A stretch of 64,000 nt of DNA from Sitta carolinensis (lineage: Eukaryota; Chordata; Aves; Passeriformes; Sittidae). The stretch is taken from the NCBI GenBank assembly GCA_032173965.1, contig JAVUNC010000006.1, forward strand, positions 18,946,028-19,010,027, read 5' to 3'. Under the pieces are notes generated by a model. That model saw nothing but the letters and a program-made list of their open reading frames with translations. It was not told where the DNA came from and made no database searches. Position 1 is the first letter of the stretch. Each line of letters opens with the position of its first letter. The position numbers and the translations under genes are program-made. Below, in pieces: positions 20,536 to 32,000 of the stretch.

Positions 20536-20707
20536 CTGTTTCTGCTAACACATAACACAGACTCTAAATTATCCAGAAGGTTAATATTGTTTTTATTAGG
20601 GATTTTTCTCCCTTATGTTCTGTTTTCCACAGCCCAGTGTGATTGGTGAAAGACAAACCTCTTCACCCACACTGCTCAAACCAGAGGGACAGCAAGGGAG
20701 ATCCCTC

Positions 20708-20822
20708 CTCCCAGAGGAATGAACAACATGGATATTGCTATAACAACATTCCATAATGTTTTCCACTTTTCCTGGAAACAGAATTTCAGCACACCAAACC
20801 ATCAGCAACCCAGACTTTCAGG
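20708..20822. mobile_element. Half copy of the foldback element
   Basis: 'atattgctataacaacattc', 'cataatgttttccacttttc' and 'cagcacaccaaaccatcagc' parallel the centre and right arm of the element at 16488-16680. The left arm is absent. Confidence 0.6.
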
Positions 20823-20894
20823 CTTACAGGGCTGAGCCCAGGAGCCCCCAGGGCTGCCCCAGGCCTGGCCCCCATCCCATGGCCCAGGGTAAAG

Positions 20895-21075
20895 TCCTGG
20901 CATGGTTGGGGTCGGAAGAGACCCTAAATCCCACCCAGTGCCCCCCTGGATGGGCAGCGACCCCTCCCACCGTGCCAGGCTGCTCCAAAACCTGCCCTTG
21001 GGCACTGCCAGGGATCCAGGGGCAGCCCCAGCTGCTCTGGGAATTCCAGCCCAGGCTCCAGGGAAGAGGAGCAGC
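20895..21075 (-). mobile_element. CR1 3'-end fragment, reverse
   Basis: 'tggttggggtcggaagagac', 'ctggatgggcagcgacccct', 'gctgctctgggaattccagc' read as the reverse complement of a CR1 tail. Confidence 0.75.
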
Positions 21076-21344
21076 CCAAGGTGCCCCAGAGCCCCGAGCT
21101 GTGGCTGCAGGCTGTGGTTTCCCTTTACCTGCATGGGCAGTGCCAGGGCTGGAGGGGCAGGGTGCAAATTCCCAGCACAGCTCCTCCAGGACAGCTGGGG
21201 CTGCCACAATTTTCCCCTCCCCTCCCAAATTTCTCCTTGCATTTTTGATACTTTGGGGGAGTCATGCTGCTGTCATGGATGATGGCAATTATTCCCACTG
21301 CGATCCTTAGGGGTTTAGGTTAGATTTAGGTTGGGTATTGAGAA

Positions 21345-21520
21345 GGAATTGCTGGCTGGGCTGGAATTCCCAGAGCAGCTGGATCCCTGGAATGTCCCAG
21401 GCCAGGTTTGGACACCTTGGGACAGTGGGATAAATGTTAATTAAATCCCTGCCCATCCAGGGGTGACACTGGATGGGATTTAAGGTCCCTTCCAGCCCAA
21501 ACCATTCTGTGATTCTGTTT
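21345..21520 (+). mobile_element. CR1 3'-end fragment
   Basis: From 'gaattcccagagcagctgga' through 'aaggtcccttccagcccaaa' to the terminal 'cattctgtgattctg'. A clear CR1 tail. Confidence 0.85.
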
Positions 21521-22880
21521 TCATTTTAATGCCACACAGGTTCTGCACACAGAGTAAGATAGTAAAAGACCTATAAATAAGCAATAATAGAAACTAAATT
21601 ATAAACTGAACTACAGGAATAATCAAAGGGAGCAGAAGTTAAATTGCACTGCCAGAGCATGAGCAGTTAGGGATATTTGTTAAGGATATTTGTGCCTCCT
21701 GACAGGATCTGGGAGCCCAGCCCAGCACCAGTGCCTGGAGTGACAAATGGGATGTTGTTACTCAGGGATAAACACAGCCTGAGTTCTGCTTGTGCCATTC
21801 TTTACCTGCCAGGACATTTTCTCCCCAGCAGCTCCAGGCCTGCTGGGATCAGTGCTGGGAGCCTGACTTAGGCCTGGCTTTATTGGCTTAGTGGATGTTT
21901 TTCAGCAGGCTGAAGGGACTCTCAAGGCATTAAGCATTTGTTACACTCCAGCCCTCTTAGGGCAGCTGTGAGTGCCTGGAAAACTTGGGAAACACAGCGT
22001 GCATGGAAGCAGCAATGGGAAACAGTGTGTCAGCTTTGGAGCAGCCTGTTCTTGTTCCCTGGGATGTGTTTTTGGGGCCCTTGGCCAAGGGGGCCAACAG
22101 GTCATAAACAGTGTTTGTAGGACAAATCTGATTACTGCAATTATGGCACAGCTAGTGCTCAGGCCAAACTAAGTCTGTGGAAAAATCCTGACCACCTAAG
22201 GCTGGGAAACAAAGAGGAAAAACAGGATTAGGATGCATTAGTGCAGGTTATTGTCCGTGCTGCAGCGAGGTGGAAAGCAGGTACATGTGAGGTGTGAAAA
22301 CAGGCTGGGTTTTGGGGTGGAAATGCAGGAAATGCCATGCTGCTCTGCTCAGGTCCTGGCTCCCATCCCTTCCACACATGGATTCTGGATGTGTTGGCCA
22401 GTCCTTCACCCAGTTTAGTCTTCTCAGAGGGGAGTCCAAGTGTTCCTGGGATCAAAATGCCCCTGGGCTGTGAGCAGTGAGAGGGCAGCTGCAGTTCCAC
22501 ACCTGGGTGTCCATCCCATTCCTCTCTGCTGGGGCAGCCCTGCTTCCAGTCCAGATCCCAGGGCAGTTTCCCCTCCCTGGCTCCTGGGTGGATCCAGGCT
22601 TATCCTGGGCAGGAGGGTGTGGGAAAGGACCCCCTGAGAGCCTTGTCCAAGGACTCTGGCAGGAATTTTGGGAATTAACCTGAAAACATCCCAATTATGG
22701 AGAACCTTCCACTGGTACAGCAAGAAAGCACTCAGAATTCAGCACAGCTCACTTTGAAAAATCCAATGTCTCCAGTAAAACCAATGAGCTGCTCATGTTC
22801 TGTGGTGTAGGATCTGTGACAATAAAATAATTCCAGGGGGCTCAACCCTTCCCTTCACCTGTGCTGGGTTTTGGTTGCAG
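21521..22880. other. Sequence upstream of the first visible FANCM exon; nothing recognised
   Basis: No exon, repeat array or mobile element that I can support. If FANCM is intact, this should be an intron. Confidence 0.5.
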
Positions 22881-23012
22881 GTGCTGGAGGCGTTTGCTGG
22901 GCGCCTCATTAAGGTGGGAGTTTTATCCAGGAGGGATATTCCCAGCCTGACCAAGTACCAGATCATCCTGGCAAGGGATCAGTACAGGAAGAACCCCTCT
23001 GCACAAAATGCA
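22881..23012 (+). CDS. FANCM: FANCM exon (insert domain, first exon visible in window)
   Basis: 44 codons in phase 0, from [13 protein letters not shown] to RKNPSAQNA. The block [18 protein letters not shown] is almost identical to human FANCM just after helicase lobe 1. Acceptor ttggttgcag, donor GCA|GTAAGT. The preceding coding exons, which should encode lobe 1 and the start of this helix, were not found to the left. Confidence 0.93.
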
Positions 23013-26000
23013 GTAAGTTCTTTATTTATTTCCTGCTATTAAAGTAGTGAATAAATAGGAATAATCCGTAGTTACAGCATTTCCGGAGAAGTTTTAAGTA
23101 GATTTCTGTTTTTAGCCGTGGAATAAAATAGAATCCCAGCAGAGTTTGGGATGGAGGGGATCTTTAAGATCATTTATGAAATCTATAAAATATTCCTAAT
23201 TGTTCTACATTTCTGGATGCCAGTATAGAAGAGTTAAGGAAAAGATCAAGAGCTCCATTTAAGTGAAATAGCTTTGAGAACTTACTCAGTGTAATCACTG
23301 ACAGCCAAGTTTTCATTTTCCCCTCAAAGGTATGTTCCTGCTCCTGTTTTTAGGTAAATCCTCATGGAATAGTCAAATTTTGTAAACTTAAGGAAAATTG
23401 CCTAAAAAAAGACTGTGTGCTCAAAAAGAGCAATGGGAAATCTCCTTCACTGTAAGCAAGGCAACTCTCCTGCCTTAATTCCATAGCCTGGGTGGATGTG
23501 CCAGAAATCCCAGGGTTTCCCAAATGCTGGTGGTTCAGCTGGCAGAGCCTGAGGGTCCCTGAGCTAATTTTGGGAGATGACAGAGATGTCTTGGAGTGGG
23601 AGAGGATTGCCCTCCCTGAGCAGTGTGTCCCCTGAGGGCTCTGCTGGACACACTGCTCCTGGGCATCACCCTGGGCTTTGCTCTGCCCCTCAGGTGTCCC
23701 TCTGCTTTGGGGCAGGATTGCAGTGGGGTTGCTGCTCCTCAGCCACTGCCTGACTCACTCAGAGCCTGCTTCTCTCCTGCAGGGAATCCACCAAGGCATC
23801 ATTGAAGGAGACTTTGCCCTTTGTATCAGCCTGTACCACGGGTACGAGCTGCTGCTGCAGATGGGGATCCGCTCCCTGTTCATCTACCTGGGGGGAATCA
23901 TGGATGGATCCAAAGGTGAGGGGTCCTTCCTGTCAGCTCCACTCTCCTCCTCATTCCCTCACTGTGTGGCTGGTTTGGCACAAAGCAGTTGTCCTGGTTT
24001 GCAGGACAGGTGTGTGCTGAGGAGGGCAGGAGCCTCCCTGGGATGGAGAATGCAACCCCCTGCCTGTGGATTATTGTGATTGTGAAATGCAGGGGCTCTC
24101 AGGCACAGATCCAGGGACAGCACTGACAGTGCTGCCTGAGGAGAATGACAATAAAAATGCAGCAAACAATAAAAATTATTATTTATATTAAATTGAAAAT
24201 GGAGAGACCCAAGGGCAGCCCTGGCAGAGTCAGAATCCCCCTGCCCGCCGTGGGTCGGGGCTGGGGCAGAGCCATCCCCTGGGGCTGGAGCTGCTGCAGG
24301 GGCAGAGGGGCTGTGCCGGGACAGGGATCCTGCGGGAAGGGGCAGGGAGGGGGCTGTGCCGGGACAGGGATCCTGCGGGAAGGGGCAGAGGGGCTGTGCC
24401 GGGACAGGGATCCTGCGGAGGGCAGAGGGCTGTGCGACAGGATCTGCGGAAGGGCAGAGGGGCTGTGCCGGGACAGGGATCCTGCGGGAAGGGCAGAGGG
24501 CTGTGCGACAGGGATCTGCGGGAGGGCGAGGTGTGCAGGGACAGGGATCCTGCGGGAAGGGCAGAGGGGCTGTGCCGGGACAGGGATCCTGCGGGAAGGG
24601 GCAGAGGGGGCTGTGCCGGGACAGGGATCCTGCGGGAAGGGGCAGAGGGGGCTGTGCCGGGACAGGGATCCTGCGGGAAGGGGCCAGAGGGGGCTGTGCC
24701 GGGACAGGGATCCTGCGGGAAGGGGCAGATTCCCTCTGCAGAGCCCTTGGGCACAGCTGATCCTGGGCTGCCTCTGGCAATGCCCTGGAAAGGCTGCCCT
24801 GGCTGCCACAGCTCCCAGGCTGTCCCGGCAGGAATGCTGGGCTCCTGCCCTGGGCACAGCCTCTGCCAGGGGCAGCATGGAATTTTCTCAGCCCTGCAGG
24901 GACACTCAGTGGCCCCTGGGCAGCAGATCCGTGCTGGAGGCAGGATGGGTCCTGGCAGGGATAAAGAACACTGCCCCAGCATGCACAGAGGAGACCCCGG
25001 AGCTGGGAGGGGTGGGCCATGGCAAAAATACAAATAAAAGATAAAAAGATAAAGGACACTGCCCCAGCTGGGTTTGACATGCACAGAGGATTGTCCCAGC
25101 CCAGTTCCAGGAGTTGGGATGGAATCCTCACTGCCAGGCACATCATTGCCCTGCAGCCCCAGAGAGCACCTTGAAGGAGGAGGGCTGCAGGTGGGTTTGG
25201 TGTGGTTCCCCTGTCTCCAGTCAGTCTGTGACAGAGCAGCCGCCCTGCTCAGCTCTTCCCTCTCTGCCCACAGGGCTGTCCCGCACCAAGAACGAGCTGG
25301 GGCGCAGCGAGGACTTCATGAAGCTCTACCAGCAGCTTCAGGACATGTTCTCTGACCCTGCTGGGGCTCCTGAGAGGGGAGGTGTTTGCAGCAGCACAGC
25401 AGGTCAGGATTCCCCTCTTGGGGACAGAATATTCCTGTTAAACAGCTCCAGATTCCAGACTGAATTCCCAATATTCTGTCTCCCCCTCTCTCTTGCTCTT
25501 CCCTCAGTGGTTTTAGCAACTTTCAGGCAAGTTTTCTATGTTTGAAGTTTTTAATTTGCTCTAAAATGAAGGTTAAAATACAACTGTTTTACTCTAAGTC
25601 TTTTCCAGTGTTAACTCTAACAAAACTAAAAAAACTCTTAACACTTTCTCCAAAACTGGGTTTAACAAATGTTACTCTGTCAGCAACTTAGTGGTTTGCT
25701 TAGAACCAATATCAGGATTTGGGTCTGACTTGGATAATTTCAGTGGGAGGGAATGAAGTTCACTGACCTTCCTGCTTTCTGCAGGTTTATTTACATCTCT
25801 CATTACTTTTATTTCCTTCCCAGCACTGGAAAAGAAAAAGGAATTTGTCTACGGCCATCCAAAATTAAAAAAGTTGGAAGAAATCATAATAGAACACTTC
25901 AAATCCTGGAAACAGGGATGTTCTGGTGAGTACCAGCAAAACCTGGGGATGGAAACAAGGAATATCCTCCTGACTGATTTCCTCCTTTGTGCTGCTTTAT

Positions 26001-29000
26001 TGCTCTGTTCGTTTGGGCATCTTCCCCTCTAGGAGAACTTCACCATAACATTTCTACAAGAGGAAATTTCCTGTCCATTCTCATTATTAATTGGATGTAA
26101 ACTGCTCTGACAGCTGAGTAAAACAGGGATATTCCCTGTTTTGTCCCAGTCATTCCTGGGGCTGCCACGTTCCTGCTGCTCCTGTCCCAGTCTGGGCAGT
26201 TTGGCAGCCTCCCCTGCAGAGCTCCATGACCACATTTAAGCACCTTAAGGATAAAAGGTCTGATGTCCAGACTGAGGATAAGAATTAACAACTCTGAGGC
26301 ATCAATTTGAAGTTCAAATCCCTCAGTTACCTTCACCTGTCTCATTCTTTTTCATCTTGATGAAGACATCATTCAGAGCTCTTTGGTTTTGGGATGTTTC
26401 AGCTCCTTGATTGCAGCCTTTGGAATCAAAGGAATAAATTATTATTGCATGAGTAATAATAATAATATCTGTTTGGCATCTTGCACTTTTTATCTTGCCT
26501 GTTTGGATCTTTGTGCTCTGGGAAGTTCTGATAATTTCTGACCTGCCCTTCCCTCTTGTTTTTGTGGGGTTTTTTTCTCTCTTGGATACAGTGTTCTCAG
26601 CAAACCTTTGAAATGATTGATGCTTCCTAGTAGGCAACTTTGCTTCCCAATTCTGGGTTTGTAACTTTAGGATATGTCCCAATGCATTTAATGCAATTCC
26701 CCCCTTTTTTCCCCTTCCCATTCTTTCTGTCCTCCCATCCTCCCTGCCTCCTTTAGCCTCCACTTTAAAAACCCTACATTTGAGATGGAAAGGGAGGGAA
26801 TTCATGTCCCAAAGTCATCAGCCATCCCTGGAACAGCACCAGCCCTTTGTGTTCATTCCTTGCCCAGAGCAGCTGGGGCTGCCCCTGGATCCCTGGAATG
26901 TCCCAGGCCAGGCTGGACACTGGGCTTGGACACCCTGGGACAGTGGGAGGGGTCCCTGCCCATCCAGGGGGGGCACTGCGTGGGATTTGAGGTCCCTCCC
27001 AACCCAACCCAGTCTGGGATTCTGGTTCTGCTGTCCTGAGGGTCCTAAAGTGGAGAAGTGGAGACAATCATGAACTTCATTCTAAAACCCTTCCCATGCA
27101 CCCAGCTCTTCAAAGTGACTGTATAAGGGCCCTCAGACAAACATCCTCATTCCCACATTCTCAAAATCAGTGCATGCCTTGATCCCAAGAGGAATTTTCC
27201 AGGGAGGTGCATCCTGGAGCATTCTCTACCCATTTTCTCTTCCCATTTCAGTGAGACCCGAGCTGTGTAACTTGCGGGGGATATCCCCGTGCTTGTTTCC
27301 TGCTAATCCTATGTAAACACTTCCATTTTCTAACCCATCAGGTGAGGACGGGAGTGGCAGCTGCTGCCCCGGGGACACGAGGGTGATGATCTTCTCCTCG
27401 TTCCGGGACAGCGTGCAGGAGATCGCCGAGATGCTGGCCCGCCTGCGCCCCGCCGTGCGCGCCATGACCTTCGTGGGACACTCCTCGGGCAGGAGCACCC
27501 GGGGCTTCACCCAGAAGGAGCAGCTGGAGGTGAGGGAAGAGCAGAGCAGGCTGGGAATTAGTGACACAGAGCATCAGTGGGGGGAATAACTCCAGGGGTA
27601 TGGGCTGTGTGGCTGCAGCTGAGCTTTGAGTGTCGCGTGTGGCTGTGGGACACGGGGGGAAAACAGAAACACACAGGTGTCAGAAGCACAGAAGAAAGAA
27701 CCAAGTTTATTGAAACCTCTGCTATTTATAATTTCCAGGACACTGACCAGGGATGGGGTGATGAAGTATCCACCTCTGCAATCCCACGGGTCAAATGAGA
27801 ATTCTCTCCAGTGGTATCTTTCATAAAGGAATGTAAACTGTTCTTGTTTATCTTACAAATCGTGAGAACGCTGGCTCTATTCTACAGAAACAAATTAGCA
27901 GGTTTGTTTTCAGGGACAACAGTGGTGAGTAAATCCCTGTGGAGTCCAGAGTGTCCAAAATTGTATTCACTGAACAAAATGGATCAATGGGACCTCCCAG
28001 TGCCAGGGGAGATGTGCTGGGAGCTGGGGCAGCCCCCCAGCCCTGCAGGGCCATGCTGGCAGAGGGGCAGGGCAGGCTGGGCACTCCCTGCTGGAAGGGA
28101 CAGCAAACCAGGAGATCCAACCTCTGTGCAAAGCAGTGGAACGTTTAAATGTCCAAATTTCAACATTTCAGCCTCTTGGTATTGTTTCATTTATTGCAGT
28201 TGATGCTGTAGCTCTGCTGGTGCTGATGCTCTGCTGGAGCAGGATTTGTGGGTGGCAGGGATTTAATTCTGAGTGAGACTCAAAGAATCCTCCTGAGGGG
28301 AAAAAGGTTTCCCCTTTGAAGGGATGAGAGTTAAAAGTGATAGATCTGAGTAGAGCTTGTAAATAGATATTTTCTCATGTTGCTTACGGAGGCTGGTTAC
28401 TATTGAAAGCTCTGCTCTGTAATGAGATATAAAATTATATTTAGCAGTTAAATTCAGATGTCAAAAATCTGAAATTTTTGTGAAATTTGGGAAATGTGTG
28501 AATACATGCTGTGGGAATTATTTTTTTTCTTCTAGGTAGGAAAGACAAATTCCAGCATTAAATTCTGACAAAGCTAAAAAAAAGACAATCCCTAAAATGT
28601 TTAACTGCTAAATTAGGAGGATCAGTTTTACAAGAATAAAGAGCCAGAATAAGGTGTGCTCTTTTCCCTTTATTTTAAAGAGTTGAAACGCTGATGTTGG
28701 TCACTCTGGGCTGTGCTGTTTGCTCGGAATTCCAAAAGACAAAATATCATAGTGTAGTCTGGTTTTTGCAGGCCTGCAGCTTCTGAGTTCTGTTTTTTTC
28801 CTGGTGTTTTGGGTGTCTGAAGCTTGTTCTCACAGTTTGAACATAAACATCAGGATTGTTTTTGTAATGAACTCATGTTTGGAATTCTTCCTGTGGGATG
28901 GGTTTTCTTTGCTGTCCCTCTGGTTTGGCCAGTGTGGGTGAAGAGTGTTGTCCCTGAAAATCAGCCTGCTGATTTGTTCGGGTACAATGGAGTCAGTGCT

Positions 29001-32000
29001 CATGGATTGTGAGATAAACAAGGATCATGTTTGCATTGCTTTGTAAAAGATCTCACCTGATGGACTTCTCCAGTGAGCAGTGGGGATGGAGAGGTGGGAA
29101 CTGCTCTGTCCAATCTCTGATCACTGTCCAGAAACTGAGAGATATAAAATCAAGTATAAACTGGGACCTTTCTATTCTTCTTCTCTGCCTGCTGTGTGTG
29201 ATACTGTGTGTTCCTCCGTGTCACAATAACAGAAGAGTTCTGTCTCTCACCGATCACAGTGACCTGTCCAAAATGTAGAGCAGGGGTCCTTGTTTGAATG
29301 AACCGAGTCAGATTCGCCCCTCGGAGGTGTCTGGAGACACGCAGCTCGTGCCGTGGCTGGCCGCGGCCGGTGCGGGCTCCCAGCCCCGTGCCCTGCTCAG
29401 TGCTGCTGTCCCCGCAGGTGGTGCGGCGGTTCCGGGAGGGCGGCTACAACACCCTGGTGTCCACGTGCGTGGGCGAGGAGGGGCTGGACATCGGCGAGGT
29501 GGATCTGATCGTGTGCTTCGACGCGCAGCGCAGCCCCGTGCGCCTGGTGCAGCGCATGGGCCGCACCGGGCGGCGCCGCCGCGGCCGCATCGTGCTGCTG
29601 CTGGCCCAGGGCCGCGAGGAGAGGGTGAGAGGAGAACGGGGAACGGGATGGGGGCAGCCGGGAGCATGGGGGCAGCCGGGAGGATGGGGGAACCCCGGGA
29701 ATGGGGACCGGAATGGGGCAACCCTGGGAATGGGGGAACCCCGGGAATGGGGGCAGCCGGGAGGATGGGGAGAACCCCGGGAGGATGGGGGGACCCCGGG
29801 AGGATGGGGGGAACCCGGGAGGATGGGGGGAACCCCGGGAGGATGGGGGCAGCCGGGAGGATGGGGGAACCCCGGGAATGGGGGAACCCCGGGAATGGGG
29901 AGAACCCCGGGAGGATGGGGAACTCCGGGAATGGGGGCAACCCCGGGAATGGGGGAACCCCGGGGATGGGGGAACCCCGGGAATGGGGGAACTGCGGGAA
30001 TGGGTGCAGCCAGGAGGATGGGGGAACCCTGGGAATGGGGGAACCCTGGGAATGGGGGAACCCGGGAATGGGGCAGCCGGGAGGATGGGGGAACCCCGGG
30101 AGGATGGGGGAACCCGGGAATGGGGGCAGCTGGAATGATGGGGGAACCCCGGGAATGGGGCAACCCTGGGAACGGGGGCAACCCTGGGAATGGGGCAGCA
30201 CAAATGGGGGCAACCCCGGGAATGGGGACAACACGAATAATGGGGGCAACCCCGGGAATGGGGGCAGCTCGAAGGATGGGCTGTTCCCATATGGGCTGCC
30301 CCCATTATTTGTGCTGCCCCCATTCCCAGGACTGCCCCCATTCCCCCTGACCATTTGTTCTGCCCCCTGACCATTTGTTCTGCCCCCTGACCATTTGTTC
30401 TGCCCCCTGACTATTTGTTTTGCCCCCGACCATTTGTTCTGCCCCCTGACCATTTGTTCTGCCCCCTGGCCATTTGTTCTGCCCCCCTGACCATTCGTTC
30501 TGCCCCCCCGACCATTCGTTCTGCCCCCCGACCATTTGTTCTGCCCCCTGGCCATTTGTTCTGCCCCCTGGACCATTTGTTCTGCCCCCTGACCATTTGT
30601 TCTGCCCCCTTGACCATTTGTTCTGCCCCTGACCATTTGTTCTGCCCCTGACCATTTGTTCTGCCCCCCTGACCATTTGTTCTGCCCCCCTGACTATTTG
30701 TTTTGCCCCCGACCATTTGTTCTGCCCCCCTGACCATTTGTTCTGCCCCTGGCCATTTGTTCTGCCCCCCTGGCCATTTGTTCTGCCCCCTGACCATTTG
30801 TTCTGCCCCCCTGACCATTTGTTCTGCCCCCTGACCATTTGTTCTGCCCCCTGGCCATTGGCCCCTCCTGTTCTCAGCCCACTTTCCCCTCACCTGAACC
30901 TGGACCCTCTCCTCAAGCCTCCCCTTTGCCCCCGGACCCTCGGTGTGTGTGGCTGGAACAAAACACCTCTGTGGAACCCATGCAAAGGCCCTTCCTGCCT
31001 CTTGCCATCCCATCACTGCAGCAGTCCTGGTCTGCAGCCCTGCTGGGCAGCAATCCCCCCTGGAGCTCTGTGGGAATGCTCCTGCAGCTCGGGTGGCCTC
31101 GGCTGCTACGCTGGGTTTGCCAGATTCCTGCAGAGCCTCCCAGAAATGTGTTATTTCAGCTTGTGGGGAGCAAAACTCTGCAATTCTCTGGCCATCTCTG
31201 GGAATCCCAAAGGCCAGGCCTAAGGCTGTAAGATGAAGGAGGGCAGGGATGGGAGAAGGAATTCCTGACTGGACTGGAATTCCCAGAGCAGCTGTGGCTG
31301 CCCCTGGATCCCTGGAAATGTCCAAGGATAGGGGTTGGACACCCTGGGACAGTGGGAGGGGTCCCTGCCCATCCAGGAGTGGCACTGGGGGGGATTTGGG
31401 GTCCCTTCCACCCAAACCAGTCCAAGTGTTCCCAGCCTGTGTCATGAAAGCTGCCACTCAATCCCAGAATGTCCTGAGCTGGAGGGACCCACAGGGATCA
31501 CCCAGTGCAGCCCCTGTCCCTGCCCAGCCCCCAGCAATGCCACCCTGGGCACCCCTGGAGCTCTGGCAGCCCCGGGGCCGTGCCCATTGCCTGGACACCC
31601 TCTGGGGATGAACCTTCCCTGATCCCCAGCCTGAGCCTCCCTGGCACAGCTCCAGCCCCTCCCTGCTGCTGTCCCTGTCCCAGGGAGCAGGATTGGGGCT
31701 GTCCCTTGGGGTGAAGGAGCAGCCCCCAGTGAGTCCCTGCTCAGCCTCCTCCTTCACCAGTACAGGAAACTCCAGCACAGGACCCTGAATGGGTTGGGTG
31801 GGACCTGAAGGATCCTCCAGTGCCCCCCTGGATGGGCAGGGACCCCTCCCACCATCCCAGGCTGCTCCAGCCCCAGTGTCCAACCTGGGACATTCCAGGG
31901 ATCCAGGGGCAGCTGCTCTGGGAATGCCAGCCCAGCCAGGAATTCCCAATCTCCCCTTTCCCAATTCCCATCCATTCCCTGTGCGCTGTCCCCCCATCCC

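Noticed and set aside
19469..20555. 360-codon minus-strand and 258-codon plus-strand frames
   Set aside because: C/G-run minisatellite translated; no support.
29294..30838. Long Gly/Trp/Pro-rich and Gln/Asn/Lys-rich frames
   Set aside because: Repeat-encoded; the first part overlaps the real FANCM exon 29418-29624, whose donor at 29625 ends the coding sequence.
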